The notes below the pieces were generated by a model that searched no databases, had not been told where the DNA came from, and worked only from the letters and a program-made list of their open reading frames with translations. This document shows, piece after piece, positions 27,895 to 36,777 of a DNA stretch of 64,000 nucleotides. This stretch comes from Woeseiaceae bacterium (GTDB lineage: Bacteria; Pseudomonadota; Gammaproteobacteria; Steroidobacterales; Woeseiaceae): the NCBI GenBank assembly GCA_021773135.1, contig JAJFKP010000024.1:17253-81252 (forward strand), in the 5' to 3' direction. The position numbers and the translations under genes were made by a program. Each line of letters starts with the position of its first letter. Position 1 is the first letter of the stretch.

Positions 27895-27941
27895 GGGTCT
27901 TACTCTGATCGATGCTGATTAACATACACTGTGGTCCCTGA

Positions 27942-29504
27942 ATGACAAATGAACTGGGTCGAGCCTTTGGATTGGCACAGACTAACGTACGTGAATATGC
28001 AAGCAGCGGAATGATGGACAGACAAAGGGACCTCGAAATAATTCTCCGATCGCGGATGCCGATCGTTGTAATTGAAACTCGCGACGAAAAGCGCATGCTG
28101 CAGCTGCTTCGGTCCATTGCGATGGCCCAATTTGGTGACAATTATCTCCCCCTGTTTCGCTGGACTGTTACAGACGGCTTGCAGCGGCTCGACATAGAAC
28201 TTGAACCACAACTGCACAACTCAGAGCCGCCGGATGTGCTCAAGCACATTCGCGCCGTGAGCAAACCGGGACTGTATGCGCTCCTCGACTTCCATCCGTA
28301 CCTGCAGGACCCGGTCAACATACGACTGCTCAAAGACATCTGCATGGGCTATGCGGAAGTGCCGCGCCAGCTGATCCTCCTCAGCCACAAGGTTGAGCTA
28401 CCTCAGGAACTGGAGAACTTCACCGCGAGGTTTGACATGGCGCTGCCAACGACCGCGCAGCGCGAGACTATTGTGAAACGAGTCGCATCCGAATATACAA
28501 GCGAACATCCTGGCGCACGTGTGCAGACCGACCGGAAGGCTTACACGATGCTAATCCAGAACCTGGCTGGTCTAACCGATCGGGATACTGAACGGCTCGC
28601 ACGTAACGCGATATTTCACGACGGCGCTATTACGAAGAGCGACCTGCCTGGCGTCATGCAGGCAAAGTACGAATTACTGAATCGTGGCGGCATATTGCAC
28701 TTTGAATACGACACCGCGAAATTCAGCGACGTCGGCGGACTGAAGAACCTGAAGCAGTGGTTGCAATTGCGCAAACCAGCGTTTCACACAGAAGCCGGCC
28801 CTACTCACCTGGACACACCAAAAGGTATCTTACTGATTGGCGTCCAGGGGTGCGGCAAAAGCCTGGCTGCGAAAGCAACAGCAGGCATATTCGACCTGCC
28901 ACTTTTGCGACTGGACTTTGCGACGCTTTACAACAAATACCACGGGGAGACAGAGCGTAATTTAAGAGACTCCCTGAAGACGGCCGACGTCATGTCTCCG
29001 TGCGTGCTGTGGATTGACGAAATAGAAAAAGGCCTTGCCGGGAAAGGCGGTGAGACCGGCACCTCGCAGCGCGTGCTGGGAAGCTTTCTAACCTGGATGG
29101 CTGAAAAGGAGAGCAATGTATTTGTGGTCGCAACCGCAAACGACATCAGCACGCTACCGCCGGAACTGGTACGCAAGGGTCGATTTGACGAGTTGTTTTT
29201 CGTCGATCTTCCTGCCACCTCAATTCGCAAGCAGATTTTTGAAATCCACATGCGTATGCGCAGTCAGGACACCGGCGCGATAGATCTCGACAAAGTAGCG
29301 ATGGCAGCGGAAGGCTTCTCGGGTGCGGAAATTGAGCAGGCGATCGTATCTTCGCTATATGCTGCACATGCACATGACTCTACTCTAACTACAGAGCTGC
29401 TCTTGGCCGAACTCAAGCGAACCCGACCACTGTCAGTCGTAATGGCTGAAAAGGTTGATCTATTGCGGCGCTGGGCGGATGGAAGAACGGTTGCCTGTGA
29501 TTAA
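27942..29504 (+). CDS. Ycf46-like AAA+ ATPase
   Basis: A 520-residue protein with two AAA modules. Residues ~28-170 form a degenerate AAA-like half (LEIILRSRMPIVVIETRDEK, typical of Ycf46 proteins) lacking Walker motifs. Residues ~255-500 are an active AAA+ domain close to FtsH: Walker A GVQGCGKS (300-307), Walker B CVLWIDEIEK (354-363), sensor 1 VVATAN (395-400) and RKGRFDE (411-417). No membrane helix or protease motif. Ycf46 proteins are known in cyanobacteria and plastids and are poorly characterised. The start may be 27942 or ATG 28011/28014, since the first 23 residues are not conserved-looking. A hairpin terminator follows. Confidence 0.87.
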   Translation: MTNELGRAFGLAQTNVREYASSGMMDRQRDLEIILRSRMPIVVIETRDEKRMLQLLRSIAMAQFGDNYLPLFRWTVTDGLQRLDIELEPQLHNSEPPDVLKHIRAVSKPGLYALLDFHPYLQDPVNIRLLKDICMGYAEVPRQLILLSHKVELPQELENFTARFDMALPTTAQRETIVKRVASEYTSEHPGARVQTDRKAYTMLIQNLAGLTDRDTERLARNAIFHDGAITKSDLPGVMQAKYELLNRGGILHFEYDTAKFSDVGGLKNLKQWLQLRKPAFHTEAGPTHLDTPKGILLIGVQGCGKSLAAKATAGIFDLPLLRLDFATLYNKYHGETERNLRDSLKTADVMSPCVLWIDEIEKGLAGKGGETGTSQRVLGSFLTWMAEKESNVFVVATANDISTLPPELVRKGRFDELFFVDLPATSIRKQIFEIHMRMRSQDTGAIDLDKVAMAAEGFSGAEIEQAIVSSLYAAHAHDSTLTTELLLAELKRTRPLSVVMAEKVDLLRRWADGRTVACD

Positions 29505-29513
29505 GTTCAATGC

Positions 29514-29543
29514 CTGCGACATTTAACGAAATGTCGCAGTTTG
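29514..29543 (+). terminator. Rho-independent terminator after the AAA+ gene
   Basis: Perfect 11-bp stem CTGCGACATTT (29514-29524) / AAATGTCGCAG (29529-29539) with loop AACG, then TTTG. It separates the AAA+ gene from the FHA coiled-coil gene 48 bp further on, so the two genes probably have separate promoters. Confidence 0.82.
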
Positions 29544-29590
29544 TCGTGCTGGTGCGGCAAATATGGGTATCTCCATGTTAGAATTTCCTG

Positions 29591-32113
29591 ATGACTAATA
29601 AGAATAATAAATCTGATAATTTAGTCGACGCCACCGATCCAGATGCGACCGCGGAAGTAGAAGTCAGGGGTGTTTTGCGCTCCATGCGGACCGATAGCCC
29701 GGAAATCGAAGTCGATGAGCAAACGTTCGACATAGAAGATCATCACGCAGGCCTGAATCAGTATTCGCGTGCCGAGCTTCGGACGTTGCTCACAGAGCGG
29801 GAAACCGAGCTGGAAAACCTGCGCTACCAATACGAACAAACCAGGAGCCGCCGTCGTGGCCTGGACGAAGAGCTGAAAGCGCGGATTGAAATTACCGACG
29901 ATCTAAACGCCCAGGCGGCACGAACCGACGCGCAAATTGGCGAACTGACAGACAAACTTGATGCAGAGATTGGCGACCGACTGGCGCTGCGCACCGAACT
30001 CGACACGTCGATCGAAACGACAAGAAAATTTGAGACACAGCTTAAAGAAGCGCGGCAGAAACTCGAAGATACGACACAGAAACTGGAAACGGAAGTCGGC
30101 GAACGGAAAAGTCTGCAACTGCAACTGGATAAATTGTCGCAAGATCATGACGCCGAAGGAAAGGACCGGCACAGCCTGCAACTGCGTCTCGACGAAGCAG
30201 TCAAGAATGCCGAGCACTTAAAGTCTCAGTCGATCAGTGCCGAGACTCGCCTTGCAGAGGCCGATCAGAAAATCAACGCTGAGGCTGAAGAACGCGAGCA
30301 ACTGCTACAGCAACTGGAGGCCGAAGCCAAGGAGCGGGAAAGTCTTGCCGAGCAGCTGGATGCTGCACTCAAAGACCAGCAAAGCCTGCAGCAAAGACTC
30401 GATGAGTCAGTTGCACATGCCGAACACCTCAAAACGCAGTCGCACAGCGCTGAGACTCGTTTGGAAGAAACGCTTCATAGACTTGAAACCGAAGCGCTTG
30501 AGCGAGACGGCATTGCGCAAAACCTGGCGGCTGAAATCAGCGCTCGAAGCGACCTGGAGATCAAGCTGGATGCCGAAATTTGCGACAGAAAAGAATTACA
30601 GGGGAGACTTGACGATGCATCCAGTTCTGCGGAGCGCCTGAAGGCAAAATCAGACGAACTGGTCTCCAGCTCAAAAGAATTAAAAGGAAAGCTCCGAGCT
30701 CGGGAAAGCGATGCCGCGAAAAAAGACAAGCGGATCGCGTCGCTTGAGAAGCAATTGAAGAAACTATCGAAACGCAGTCGCAGCGTGAACAAAGTCGAAT
30801 TGGAAAAAGCAAAGAAAGCGTTGGCGCATGAATTATCCGCTTCCAGAAGTGAAGTGGCAGAGTTAAAGGTTTACATCGATGCCCGCAAGGCCGAATGGGC
30901 AGGCCTGCAGACAGGCCTGCAGGATGCTACACAGCAGCTGGAAGAGAAAAAACTCGAACTTGATACGCTTGCCACCGAATTGGATTCTCGCAATACCCAG
31001 TTAGTTCGATCCCGAGAGCAGTACATCAAGGCATCTGAAGACCTTGCCAATCAGAAAGCGCGGGTACGTAAACTGCGTAAAGAAAACAGTGAACTGGATA
31101 AATCGCTACATCACGACGCTAAGCAGAAACTGGACGAGACAGCCAGGATCGTATCGGAACAATCCGGGCAACTGGAAGCACAATCCCACCAAATTGAAGA
31201 ACTGCGTACCGACCTCGAGAAATCGACAAGCTATGCAGACTCGCTGCGCATGCAGCTGCAAGACCAGATTGCAATCTCCAAAGTTTCAGTCGCCATGCGT
31301 GAAAAACTGGAAGCCGGACTGGATGCGGCAAATGCGGCGATCAACGAGCTGACCGACAAGCATCACGCAGAGGCAGAACGCGCCAACCAGCTCGCCGAAT
31401 TAAATGCTTCCATGCAATCGAGGTTCGACAATGAAATTCGACAGGTCAGGTTCGAATTGGGCGCTGCCGAAGAAACCATCGCCGGACAGGAGACGCTGAA
31501 TGAGCAATTAGTGTCTGACCTGGTCGATCACCGGAGCTTCCGACAGGCACTGGAAACGCAACTCGGTGAGGTTGAGCAGGAATCCAGCGATTCCCTTGCC
31601 GGACTCAATAAGGAACTCGCGAAGGCCCGTCGCAGTGCAGAGGATCTTGAACGAAACCTGCGCAACAAAGACACGGTCATTACGGAGTTGATGCAGGAGC
31701 TGGCGGGCAGAAGTGATTCGATTGAGCTGAAAGATGAGAGCAACAACGGGCTCCAGGGGATTGATGGTTTCAAAGCTGAAACCGACGAAGATCAAACGCT
31801 CGGTGACAGAGACAGAGTCACAAGACAGCTGATCGGCAACGCTGACGGGCAGGAGCTTCGGTTTCCGCTGTTCAAAGATCGCCTCACAATCGGGCGCACG
31901 TCGGATAACGATATTCAGCTAAATATGCAGTACATCAGCCGACGACATGCTGTGATCTCGATCGATCACAATCAAACCAGGGTCATCGACTGGGGCAGCA
32001 AGAACGGTGTCTTCGTCAATGACACCAAGGTTACCGAGCGAATACTCCAGCGCGGTGACATCGTCACCATTGGCACTACCGACTTCAGATTCGAAGAACG
32101 AACCAAGCGTTAG
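29591..32113 (+). CDS. Giant coiled-coil protein with C-terminal FHA domain
   Basis: An 840-residue protein. After ~50 acidic residues, residues ~55-700 are almost unbroken charged heptads (coiled coil). They contain imperfect internal repeats, for example QSISAETRLAEADQK versus QSHSAETRLEETLHR, spaced ~80 residues apart. Residues ~750-838 are an FHA domain: LTIGRTSDND (GR at 768-769), YISRRHAVIS (S783, RRH), and WGSKNGVFVND (N805), the residues that bind phosphothreonine. There is no signal peptide or membrane helix. It is a likely phospho-dependent scaffold. A kinase partner could be the SrkA-type kinase nearby, which is speculation. Function unknown. Confidence 0.88.
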   Translation: MTNKNNKSDNLVDATDPDATAEVEVRGVLRSMRTDSPEIEVDEQTFDIEDHHAGLNQYSRAELRTLLTERETELENLRYQYEQTRSRRRGLDEELKARIEITDDLNAQAARTDAQIGELTDKLDAEIGDRLALRTELDTSIETTRKFETQLKEARQKLEDTTQKLETEVGERKSLQLQLDKLSQDHDAEGKDRHSLQLRLDEAVKNAEHLKSQSISAETRLAEADQKINAEAEEREQLLQQLEAEAKERESLAEQLDAALKDQQSLQQRLDESVAHAEHLKTQSHSAETRLEETLHRLETEALERDGIAQNLAAEISARSDLEIKLDAEICDRKELQGRLDDASSSAERLKAKSDELVSSSKELKGKLRARESDAAKKDKRIASLEKQLKKLSKRSRSVNKVELEKAKKALAHELSASRSEVAELKVYIDARKAEWAGLQTGLQDATQQLEEKKLELDTLATELDSRNTQLVRSREQYIKASEDLANQKARVRKLRKENSELDKSLHHDAKQKLDETARIVSEQSGQLEAQSHQIEELRTDLEKSTSYADSLRMQLQDQIAISKVSVAMREKLEAGLDAANAAINELTDKHHAEAERANQLAELNASMQSRFDNEIRQVRFELGAAEETIAGQETLNEQLVSDLVDHRSFRQALETQLGEVEQESSDSLAGLNKELAKARRSAEDLERNLRNKDTVITELMQELAGRSDSIELKDESNNGLQGIDGFKAETDEDQTLGDRDRVTRQLIGNADGQELRFPLFKDRLTIGRTSDNDIQLNMQYISRRHAVISIDHNQTRVIDWGSKNGVFVNDTKVTERILQRGDIVTIGTTDFRFEERTKR

Positions 32114-32213
32114 CCTCTCGTCGATTTGTTTTTTCTGTGAGAGTAATCACGGCATCCCGGACGGCAATCCGTTATGGTTTGCGCAGTCTTGGCTTACCCG
32201 CAATCAAGAACTT

Positions 32214-32510
32214 ATGCAAACGAATGCGCGCACCGGAGAAATGGATTTCTCGGCGACAGCACAGCTGCCGCGCGACTCATACCATCTCATAAATCGTAAG
32301 ATCTGGTTACCGAAACTCCTGTATGACAGCCTGCCGATATTCTATTTGCTGGCCGGCGTTGTGGCGCTTGCGGCAACTCTGTATATCGGTGCCTGGTACT
32401 GGGTGGTACCGCATTACATGCTGTTTTCCGCCGGGTGTTTGCACCTTTTCATTACCGTCTATCGGCGCCGACGCCGACCACCAGAGCCTGAGCAATCGCA
32501 GTCCGATTAA
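32214..32510 (+). CDS. Small membrane protein, hypothetical
   Basis: I take ATG 32214 (MQTNARTGEMDFSATAQLPR), giving 98 residues; the open frame reaches back into the FHA gene but that part is out-of-frame shadow. Two membrane helices are visible: LLYDSLPIFYLLAGVVALAA (~40-59) and ILYIGAWYWVVPHYMLFSAG-like residues (~60-82). A basic tail YRRRRRPPEPEQSQSD follows and is probably cytoplasmic. It is 100 bp after the FHA gene. No family recognised. Confidence 0.6.
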   Translation: MQTNARTGEMDFSATAQLPRDSYHLINRKIWLPKLLYDSLPIFYLLAGVVALAATLYIGAWYWVVPHYMLFSAGCLHLFITVYRRRRRPPEPEQSQSD

Positions 32511-32623
32511 GACGACCTGGCAAATCCTGCTTGACCTGCATAGCGGCTTGATAAACGATTAACCATCCTGGTGCTGCCAACCATGCCAATGGTTAGCTCA
32601 TTGCAATCTTGCCGAGTCGTTAA

Positions 32624-32917
32624 ATGTCTACAGACACAAGGACTGCGAAGAACAGGTTGGAGCGCGAATGCGCCTTATTCCTGGTTTTGTTTTTAGCAGG
32701 TATTTTCGTGCTGCCGAGCATCATTTACCTGGTCGGGGATGCATTGTTTGGCGATTACGGCGGCAGCGGATTCTCAACATTTTATGGCGAACTCCATAGC
32801 CGATTTCGTGCCGGTGACCTCGGTGTCTGGTTTCTTGCGCTCGCGCCCTACGTCGTATGGCAGCTGATGCGAGTCACAATCCGCGGCTTCCGACGGATTG
32901 GAAACGCCCGCCAATAG
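32624..32917 (+). CDS. Small membrane protein, hypothetical
   Basis: A 97-residue protein with a basic N-terminus (DTRTAKNRLERE), a first membrane helix CALFLVLFLAGIFVLPSIIY (~17-36), a glycine-rich loop, and a second helix LGVWFLALAPYVVWQLMRV (~66-84), ending with RGFRRIGNARQ. A good terminator follows at 32948-32970. No family recognised; it may be co-transcribed with the preceding small membrane protein. Confidence 0.65.
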   Translation: MSTDTRTAKNRLERECALFLVLFLAGIFVLPSIIYLVGDALFGDYGGSGFSTFYGELHSRFRAGDLGVWFLALAPYVVWQLMRVTIRGFRRIGNARQ

Positions 32918-32947
32918 CCGGATTGCCCCGATCGCAATCACGCGATA

Positions 32948-32970
32948 GTGTGACAGGAGTCACACTTTTT
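32948..32970 (+). terminator. Rho-independent terminator
   Basis: GTGTGAC (32948-32954), loop AGGA, GTCACAC (32959-32965), then TTTTT (32966-32970). It lies 31 bp after the small membrane protein gene. Confidence 0.88.
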
Positions 32971-32972
32971 CC

Positions 32973-33001
32973 TTGCATTACAGCAAATTATCGTATATTT
33001 C
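32973..33001 (+). promoter_or_regulatory. Candidate sigma-70 promoter
   Basis: TTGCAT (32973-32978) with a 17-nt spacer to TATTTC (32996-33001), in an AT-rich patch directly after the terminator and ~100 bp ahead of the next gene. TATATT at 32994-32999 is better as a hexamer but gives only a 15-nt spacer. Confidence 0.4.
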
Positions 33002-33097
33002 ATAGGTTTTATGTTAAGGATGTTACATCCTCGGACTAAGGCGCGATTAAATTGGCGCTGACAGAGATCTCTATGACCAACTGCATGGCGGGTGGCA

Positions 33098-33454
33098 ATG
33101 AAAAGCTTCTTTAAATGGCTAATCGATAGATTCGGCAAGGACCAGCCTGCCGAACCGTCTGCCCTGCAGAAGGCAACCGCACGTAAAGTGCCCAGGCCCC
33201 TGCCACCCAAGCCAGTGGCTCGCCCGCAGGCCGATTTTTCGAGCAGGATTCAGGGCGAAATCGTGGACGGTGGGCCGGGTAAAAACATACTCATGCGAAG
33301 CAAGCAGGTTCGCGAAGATACCGGCACTCACGAAACCCTCAAAATCCTCGATGATTCAATCCTGGATTCGATAGAGGAAGACGGAATCGATCCATATAAC
33401 ACCGGTCGATTCGATCGCTCGAAATCCTGGGACTCGTCTCGGTCGCGCAAATAA
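33098..33454 (+). CDS. Hypothetical basic/proline-rich protein
   Basis: A 118-residue protein starting at ATG 33098 (MKSFFKWLIDRFGK); a GTG two codons upstream is also open. Residues 1-14 form an amphipathic aromatic/basic helix that could bind membrane. Residues ~25-50 are Pro/Arg/Lys-rich (RKVPRPLPPKPVARPQ), and the rest is polar with an acidic ILDDSILDSIEEDGID segment. No catalytic motif. It is largely disordered by eye. It is followed 80 bp later by the YkvA-like gene on the same strand. Function unknown. Confidence 0.6.
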   Translation: MKSFFKWLIDRFGKDQPAEPSALQKATARKVPRPLPPKPVARPQADFSSRIQGEIVDGGPGKNILMRSKQVREDTGTHETLKILDDSILDSIEEDGIDPYNTGRFDRSKSWDSSRSRK

Positions 33455-33534
33455 CGGGCGCATTCCAGCCTGAATTGACCGCAATTTACAGCCCGGTTAG
33501 TCTGCACGCCACGATTTCCCGGAGCAGGCTCTAA

Positions 33535-34095
33535 GTGGGGTTGAGAATTTCGATCAATCTTCAAGACGAGGACCTCAGGCATTTTCGTCTTATCATGCGC
33601 GAAGCCCGGCAGGCCTCAGCACGACTTCAACCCGAGGAAATCGTTGCTGCCGCCGAATTGATCCTCGCCAATGTCGACAGAAAGAGAGTCCCAAGATTCG
33701 TCCTGGATCGCCTGACCAAGCTGGAAATCATGATCCGAATGCTTACCGATCATGAGTGGCGATTGCCGCAAAAGGATACGGTCAGGGTGCTTAATGCGCT
33801 TGCCTATTTTTCGGAGCCGGAGGACCTCATTCCTGACCACGTTCCCGGCCTCGGATTCCTCGACGATGCAATCATGATCGAACTCGTCGTCAGGGAACTC
33901 AGGCATGAAATCGACGCCTACGAGGATTTTTGCGATTTTCGTCTCAATCACGATCGTCGCAAGGGAATCAAGTCCAAAACATCTGACATAACTCGGGATT
34001 CCTGGCTCGACGGACGCCGAGAGGCGCTCCAGGCGCGTATGAGGCGGCGCCGCAGTAAGAGCTCGGCTGACGCAAACACACCGAAAATCCTGTAG
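33535..34095 (+). CDS. YkvA/DUF1232 family protein
   Basis: A 186-residue protein with a GTG start (33535). The central part ALAYFSEPEDLIPDHVPGLG (residues ~97-116) followed by FLDDAIMIELVVREL is the DUF1232 signature (a hydrophobic helical hairpin with the DLIPD motif). Here it is flanked by a long helical N-terminal region and a basic C-terminal tail (RREALQARMRRRRSKSS). The function of DUF1232 is unknown. It is convergent with the small membrane protein at 34143. Confidence 0.8.
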   Translation: MGLRISINLQDEDLRHFRLIMREARQASARLQPEEIVAAAELILANVDRKRVPRFVLDRLTKLEIMIRMLTDHEWRLPQKDTVRVLNALAYFSEPEDLIPDHVPGLGFLDDAIMIELVVRELRHEIDAYEDFCDFRLNHDRRKGIKSKTSDITRDSWLDGRREALQARMRRRRSKSSADANTPKIL

Positions 34096-34142
34096 TTTCA
34101 GCAACAGAATGCAAGCCTCGCCGCCAGACAGACCTGCCTTCC

Positions 34143-34427
34143 TCAGGGCCAGTAGTAGGCGCCGATTGCCACCAAACCGCTCCACATCAGCCCCTGAGCC
34201 GCCCATCGCGCGGGATGGTTCTTGACCAACGCATAGAAACTCGCGGCCGTAATAGCTGTCATAGCTGTGAATAAGGAAAAACTTGCGACCAGGGCACCAA
34301 ATTCGTGCGCCAGCCGCGGGTAATCATCCCCGAGTAACAGGAAAATGATCAAGACAGCGGCAAGACTGAATGCGATGGACAGGCAAGAGCCAAGGATGAT
34401 GCCGGTAATGACCGTGAGCGGAAGCAT
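34143..34427 (-). CDS. Small three-helix membrane protein, hypothetical
   Basis: 94 residues, mostly hydrophobic. Helices are visible at ~3-28 (VITGIILGSCLSIAFSLAAV and onward), ~42-62 (LVASFSLFTAMTAITAASFY) and ~73-92 (AAQGLMWSGLVAIGAYYW). No charged motif or family recognised. It is convergent with the YkvA-like gene and divergent from prc. Confidence 0.65.
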   Translation of the reverse strand: MLPLTVITGIILGSCLSIAFSLAAVLIIFLLLGDDYPRLAHEFGALVASFSLFTAMTAITAASFYALVKNHPARWAAQGLMWSGLVAIGAYYWP

Positions 34428-34554
34428 GGCGGTATTTTACCCTTGGATACGGCGGACTTAGCCACAATGAAAGAAAATTGCCAAATTCGCCCTTGATTGA
34501 AGGGCTTATGCCAACTAGCCTATCCTACTAGAGGCTGTGCGGCAGCACGCGACC

Positions 34555-36678
34555 ATGGAGAGCACTTTGACAACCTACCTGACTGGCCCAAAGGGAAAGA
34601 TCATTACAGCCGTGCTGGCTGTTGCCGCGCTAACAGCGGCGACGCCGATTGTTGCTGACACGGCAGAAGATCAACTGTCCCCGGTTCCGCGGCATGAAAA
34701 AATAGGTCAGCTGGTCACCGAGTTTATTCAGAAATCACACTATCGCCACGCTTCCGTAGATGACGACCTGTCGTCACAGGTTCTTGATCGGTATATCGAA
34801 GCTCTCGACAACAACCGCATGTACCTGTTGGCCTCGGATATCGAGGCTTTTGAGCAGTATCGTTACCTCCTCGATGACATGGTGCGGTCAGAGCCGCTCA
34901 ATCCGGTTTTTGAGATGTTCGACGTCTATCGAACCCGGGTCCGCCAACGACTGGCCTTTGCGCGAACCCAGCTTGAATCTGAACCGGATTTTTCTGTCGA
35001 TGAGTCCTATCTGTTCGACAGAGAGGATATTGACTGGGCGGCCTCTGAAGCCGAACTCGATGAGTTATGGCGCAAGCGCGTGAAAAATGACGCGCTCAGC
35101 CTTGCTCTGGCGGATAAGGAGTGGCCTGACATTCAGGAAGTCCTGGAAAAACGTTACGCGACGTTTGCCAAGCGGATGGATCAGATCAAGAGCGACGACG
35201 TTTTCGAAACCTTCATGAACGCGTTCGCCCATACGCTCGATCCTCACTCTAGCTACCTGTCGCCCAGGAACTCAGAGGAGTACCGAATTCAGATGAGTCT
35301 GTCTTATTTCGGTATTGGCGCATCGTTGCAGACTGAAGACGATTTCGTAATGGTCAGCAATATTATTCCGGGCGGTCCTGCGGCAATCGATGGTTCGTTG
35401 CAACCGAAGGACAAGATTACGGCGGTCGCGCAGGGCGAAGACGGCGAGCTGGTGGACGTGATTGGCTGGCGCCTCGACGACGTTGTGCAACTTATTCGCG
35501 GCCCGGCCGAAACCGTTGTGCGCCTGCAGGTAATGCCTGCCGGCACCCTGCCTGGTGCAGAAGAGAAAGTCATTATGCTGACGCGCAACCAGGTAAAACT
35601 GGAAGAGCAGGCAGCCAAGAGCGAGATTGTGACCATTCCACGCGACGGCAGGGACTGGTCGATCGGTGTTATTGACGTGCCGAGTTTTTATCGCGATTAC
35701 CGAGCGCTGAGTAATGGCGACAAGGATTACACCAGCACCACCAAAGACGTAAAACGTCTTATTGGAGAACTGGAAGAGCAAGGCATCGATGGACTGATAG
35801 TCGACTTGCGCAATAACGGCGGCGGCCACCTTACGGAAGCAACCGCATTGTCTGGCCTTTTTATCGACAATGGCCCGGTTGTACAACTGCGGAACTCAAA
35901 CGGTCGCATTAGCAGGCTCGACGATCCGGATCCCGTGCCGCGAGTCGCCTATACGGGTCCCATGGCCGTTTTGGTAAATCGTTACAGTGCGTCCGCATCG
36001 GAAATTTTTGCCGCTGCCATCCAGGACTACGCCCGCGGTGTCATCATCGGGCAACAGACTTTCGGCAAAGGCACTGTGCAGAACCTGTATTCACTCGATC
36101 AATATGTTCGGCGTCCTGACGATGAAGGCCTCGGGCAACTCACACTGACGATTGGCAAGTATTACCGGGTAACGGGAGAAAGCACTCAGCATCGCGGCGT
36201 TGACCCGGATATTTCGCTGCCGTCGCCGATCGATGCCACGGTCGTTGGCGAAAGCGTGCGTGACAGCGCCCTGCCCTGGGACACGATCCGTACCACCGAA
36301 TTTCGCGCCGGAACGCCCCTGGAGACGACGATCAACTCCCTGACGGCAAACCATATCTCGCGAGCCAAGGACGACCCTGACTTTCAATATTTGCTGGAAG
36401 GCATCCGGGACATCGAGGAAGTCCGCTCGCGCAAGACCATGTCCCTGAATATTGAGCAGAGACGCATCGAACGTGAAGAGGATATGGCCAATAGACTGGC
36501 TCGCGAGAATCAACGCCGCGCAGCGTTTGAGCTTGAGCCGCTGGCGAGCATTGAAGAACTCGAGGCACTCGAAACACCGGACATTCATCTTGACCAGGCA
36601 GCCGCCATCGTGACCGATCTCGCCGCATTGCGAGAGGTCCAGGCTGCGCCGACGCAGACAGCCCAAATTGAGCAATAA
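34555..36678 (+). CDS. prc: Carboxy-terminal (tail-specific) protease Prc
   Basis: Periplasmic S41A protease that trims or degrades proteins from their C-termini, including the endopeptidase MepS in E. coli. I use ATG 34555 (707 residues); GTG 34537 adds six. The N-terminal hydrophobic segment (~10-28) is a signal or anchor. A PDZ domain follows (YFGIGASLQTEDDFVMVSNI, ~250-340 region). The catalytic dyad is S480 in NRYSASASEIF and K505 in TFGKGTVQ, 25 residues apart as in E. coli. The C-terminal DUF3340-like helical region is present. It is monocistronic; the nearby NlpC/P60 lipoprotein could be a substrate, as MepS is, but that is inference. Confidence 0.95.
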   Translation: MESTLTTYLTGPKGKIITAVLAVAALTAATPIVADTAEDQLSPVPRHEKIGQLVTEFIQKSHYRHASVDDDLSSQVLDRYIEALDNNRMYLLASDIEAFEQYRYLLDDMVRSEPLNPVFEMFDVYRTRVRQRLAFARTQLESEPDFSVDESYLFDREDIDWAASEAELDELWRKRVKNDALSLALADKEWPDIQEVLEKRYATFAKRMDQIKSDDVFETFMNAFAHTLDPHSSYLSPRNSEEYRIQMSLSYFGIGASLQTEDDFVMVSNIIPGGPAAIDGSLQPKDKITAVAQGEDGELVDVIGWRLDDVVQLIRGPAETVVRLQVMPAGTLPGAEEKVIMLTRNQVKLEEQAAKSEIVTIPRDGRDWSIGVIDVPSFYRDYRALSNGDKDYTSTTKDVKRLIGELEEQGIDGLIVDLRNNGGGHLTEATALSGLFIDNGPVVQLRNSNGRISRLDDPDPVPRVAYTGPMAVLVNRYSASASEIFAAAIQDYARGVIIGQQTFGKGTVQNLYSLDQYVRRPDDEGLGQLTLTIGKYYRVTGESTQHRGVDPDISLPSPIDATVVGESVRDSALPWDTIRTTEFRAGTPLETTINSLTANHISRAKDDPDFQYLLEGIRDIEEVRSRKTMSLNIEQRRIEREEDMANRLARENQRRAAFELEPLASIEELEALETPDIHLDQAAAIVTDLAALREVQAAPTQTAQIEQ

Positions 36679-36697
36679 ACAGCATTATAGTTTTCAC

Positions 36698-36725
36698 TTG
36701 CAAGACCAGTTGCGGGTGTTATACT
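36698..36725 (+). promoter_or_regulatory. Sigma-70 promoter ahead of the small exported protein
   Basis: TTGCAA (36698-36703), a 16-nt spacer and TATACT (36720-36725), 53 bp before the ATG at 36778. The -10 lies inside an inverted repeat, GGTGTT-A-TAC...GTA-C-AACACC (36715-36738), that could be an operator. Confidence 0.6.
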
Positions 36726-36738
36726 GAAGTACAACACC
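36715..36738. promoter_or_regulatory. Operator-like inverted repeat over a -10 element
   Basis: GGTGTT / AACACC arms with inner TAC / GTA around TGAA, one mismatch per arm pair. It covers the -10 TATACT, as expected for a repressor site; the binding protein is unknown. Confidence 0.45.
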
Positions 36739-36777
36739 AACCTACCTGATTCTAATCCTGTAGAGGTCGCTGTGGAC

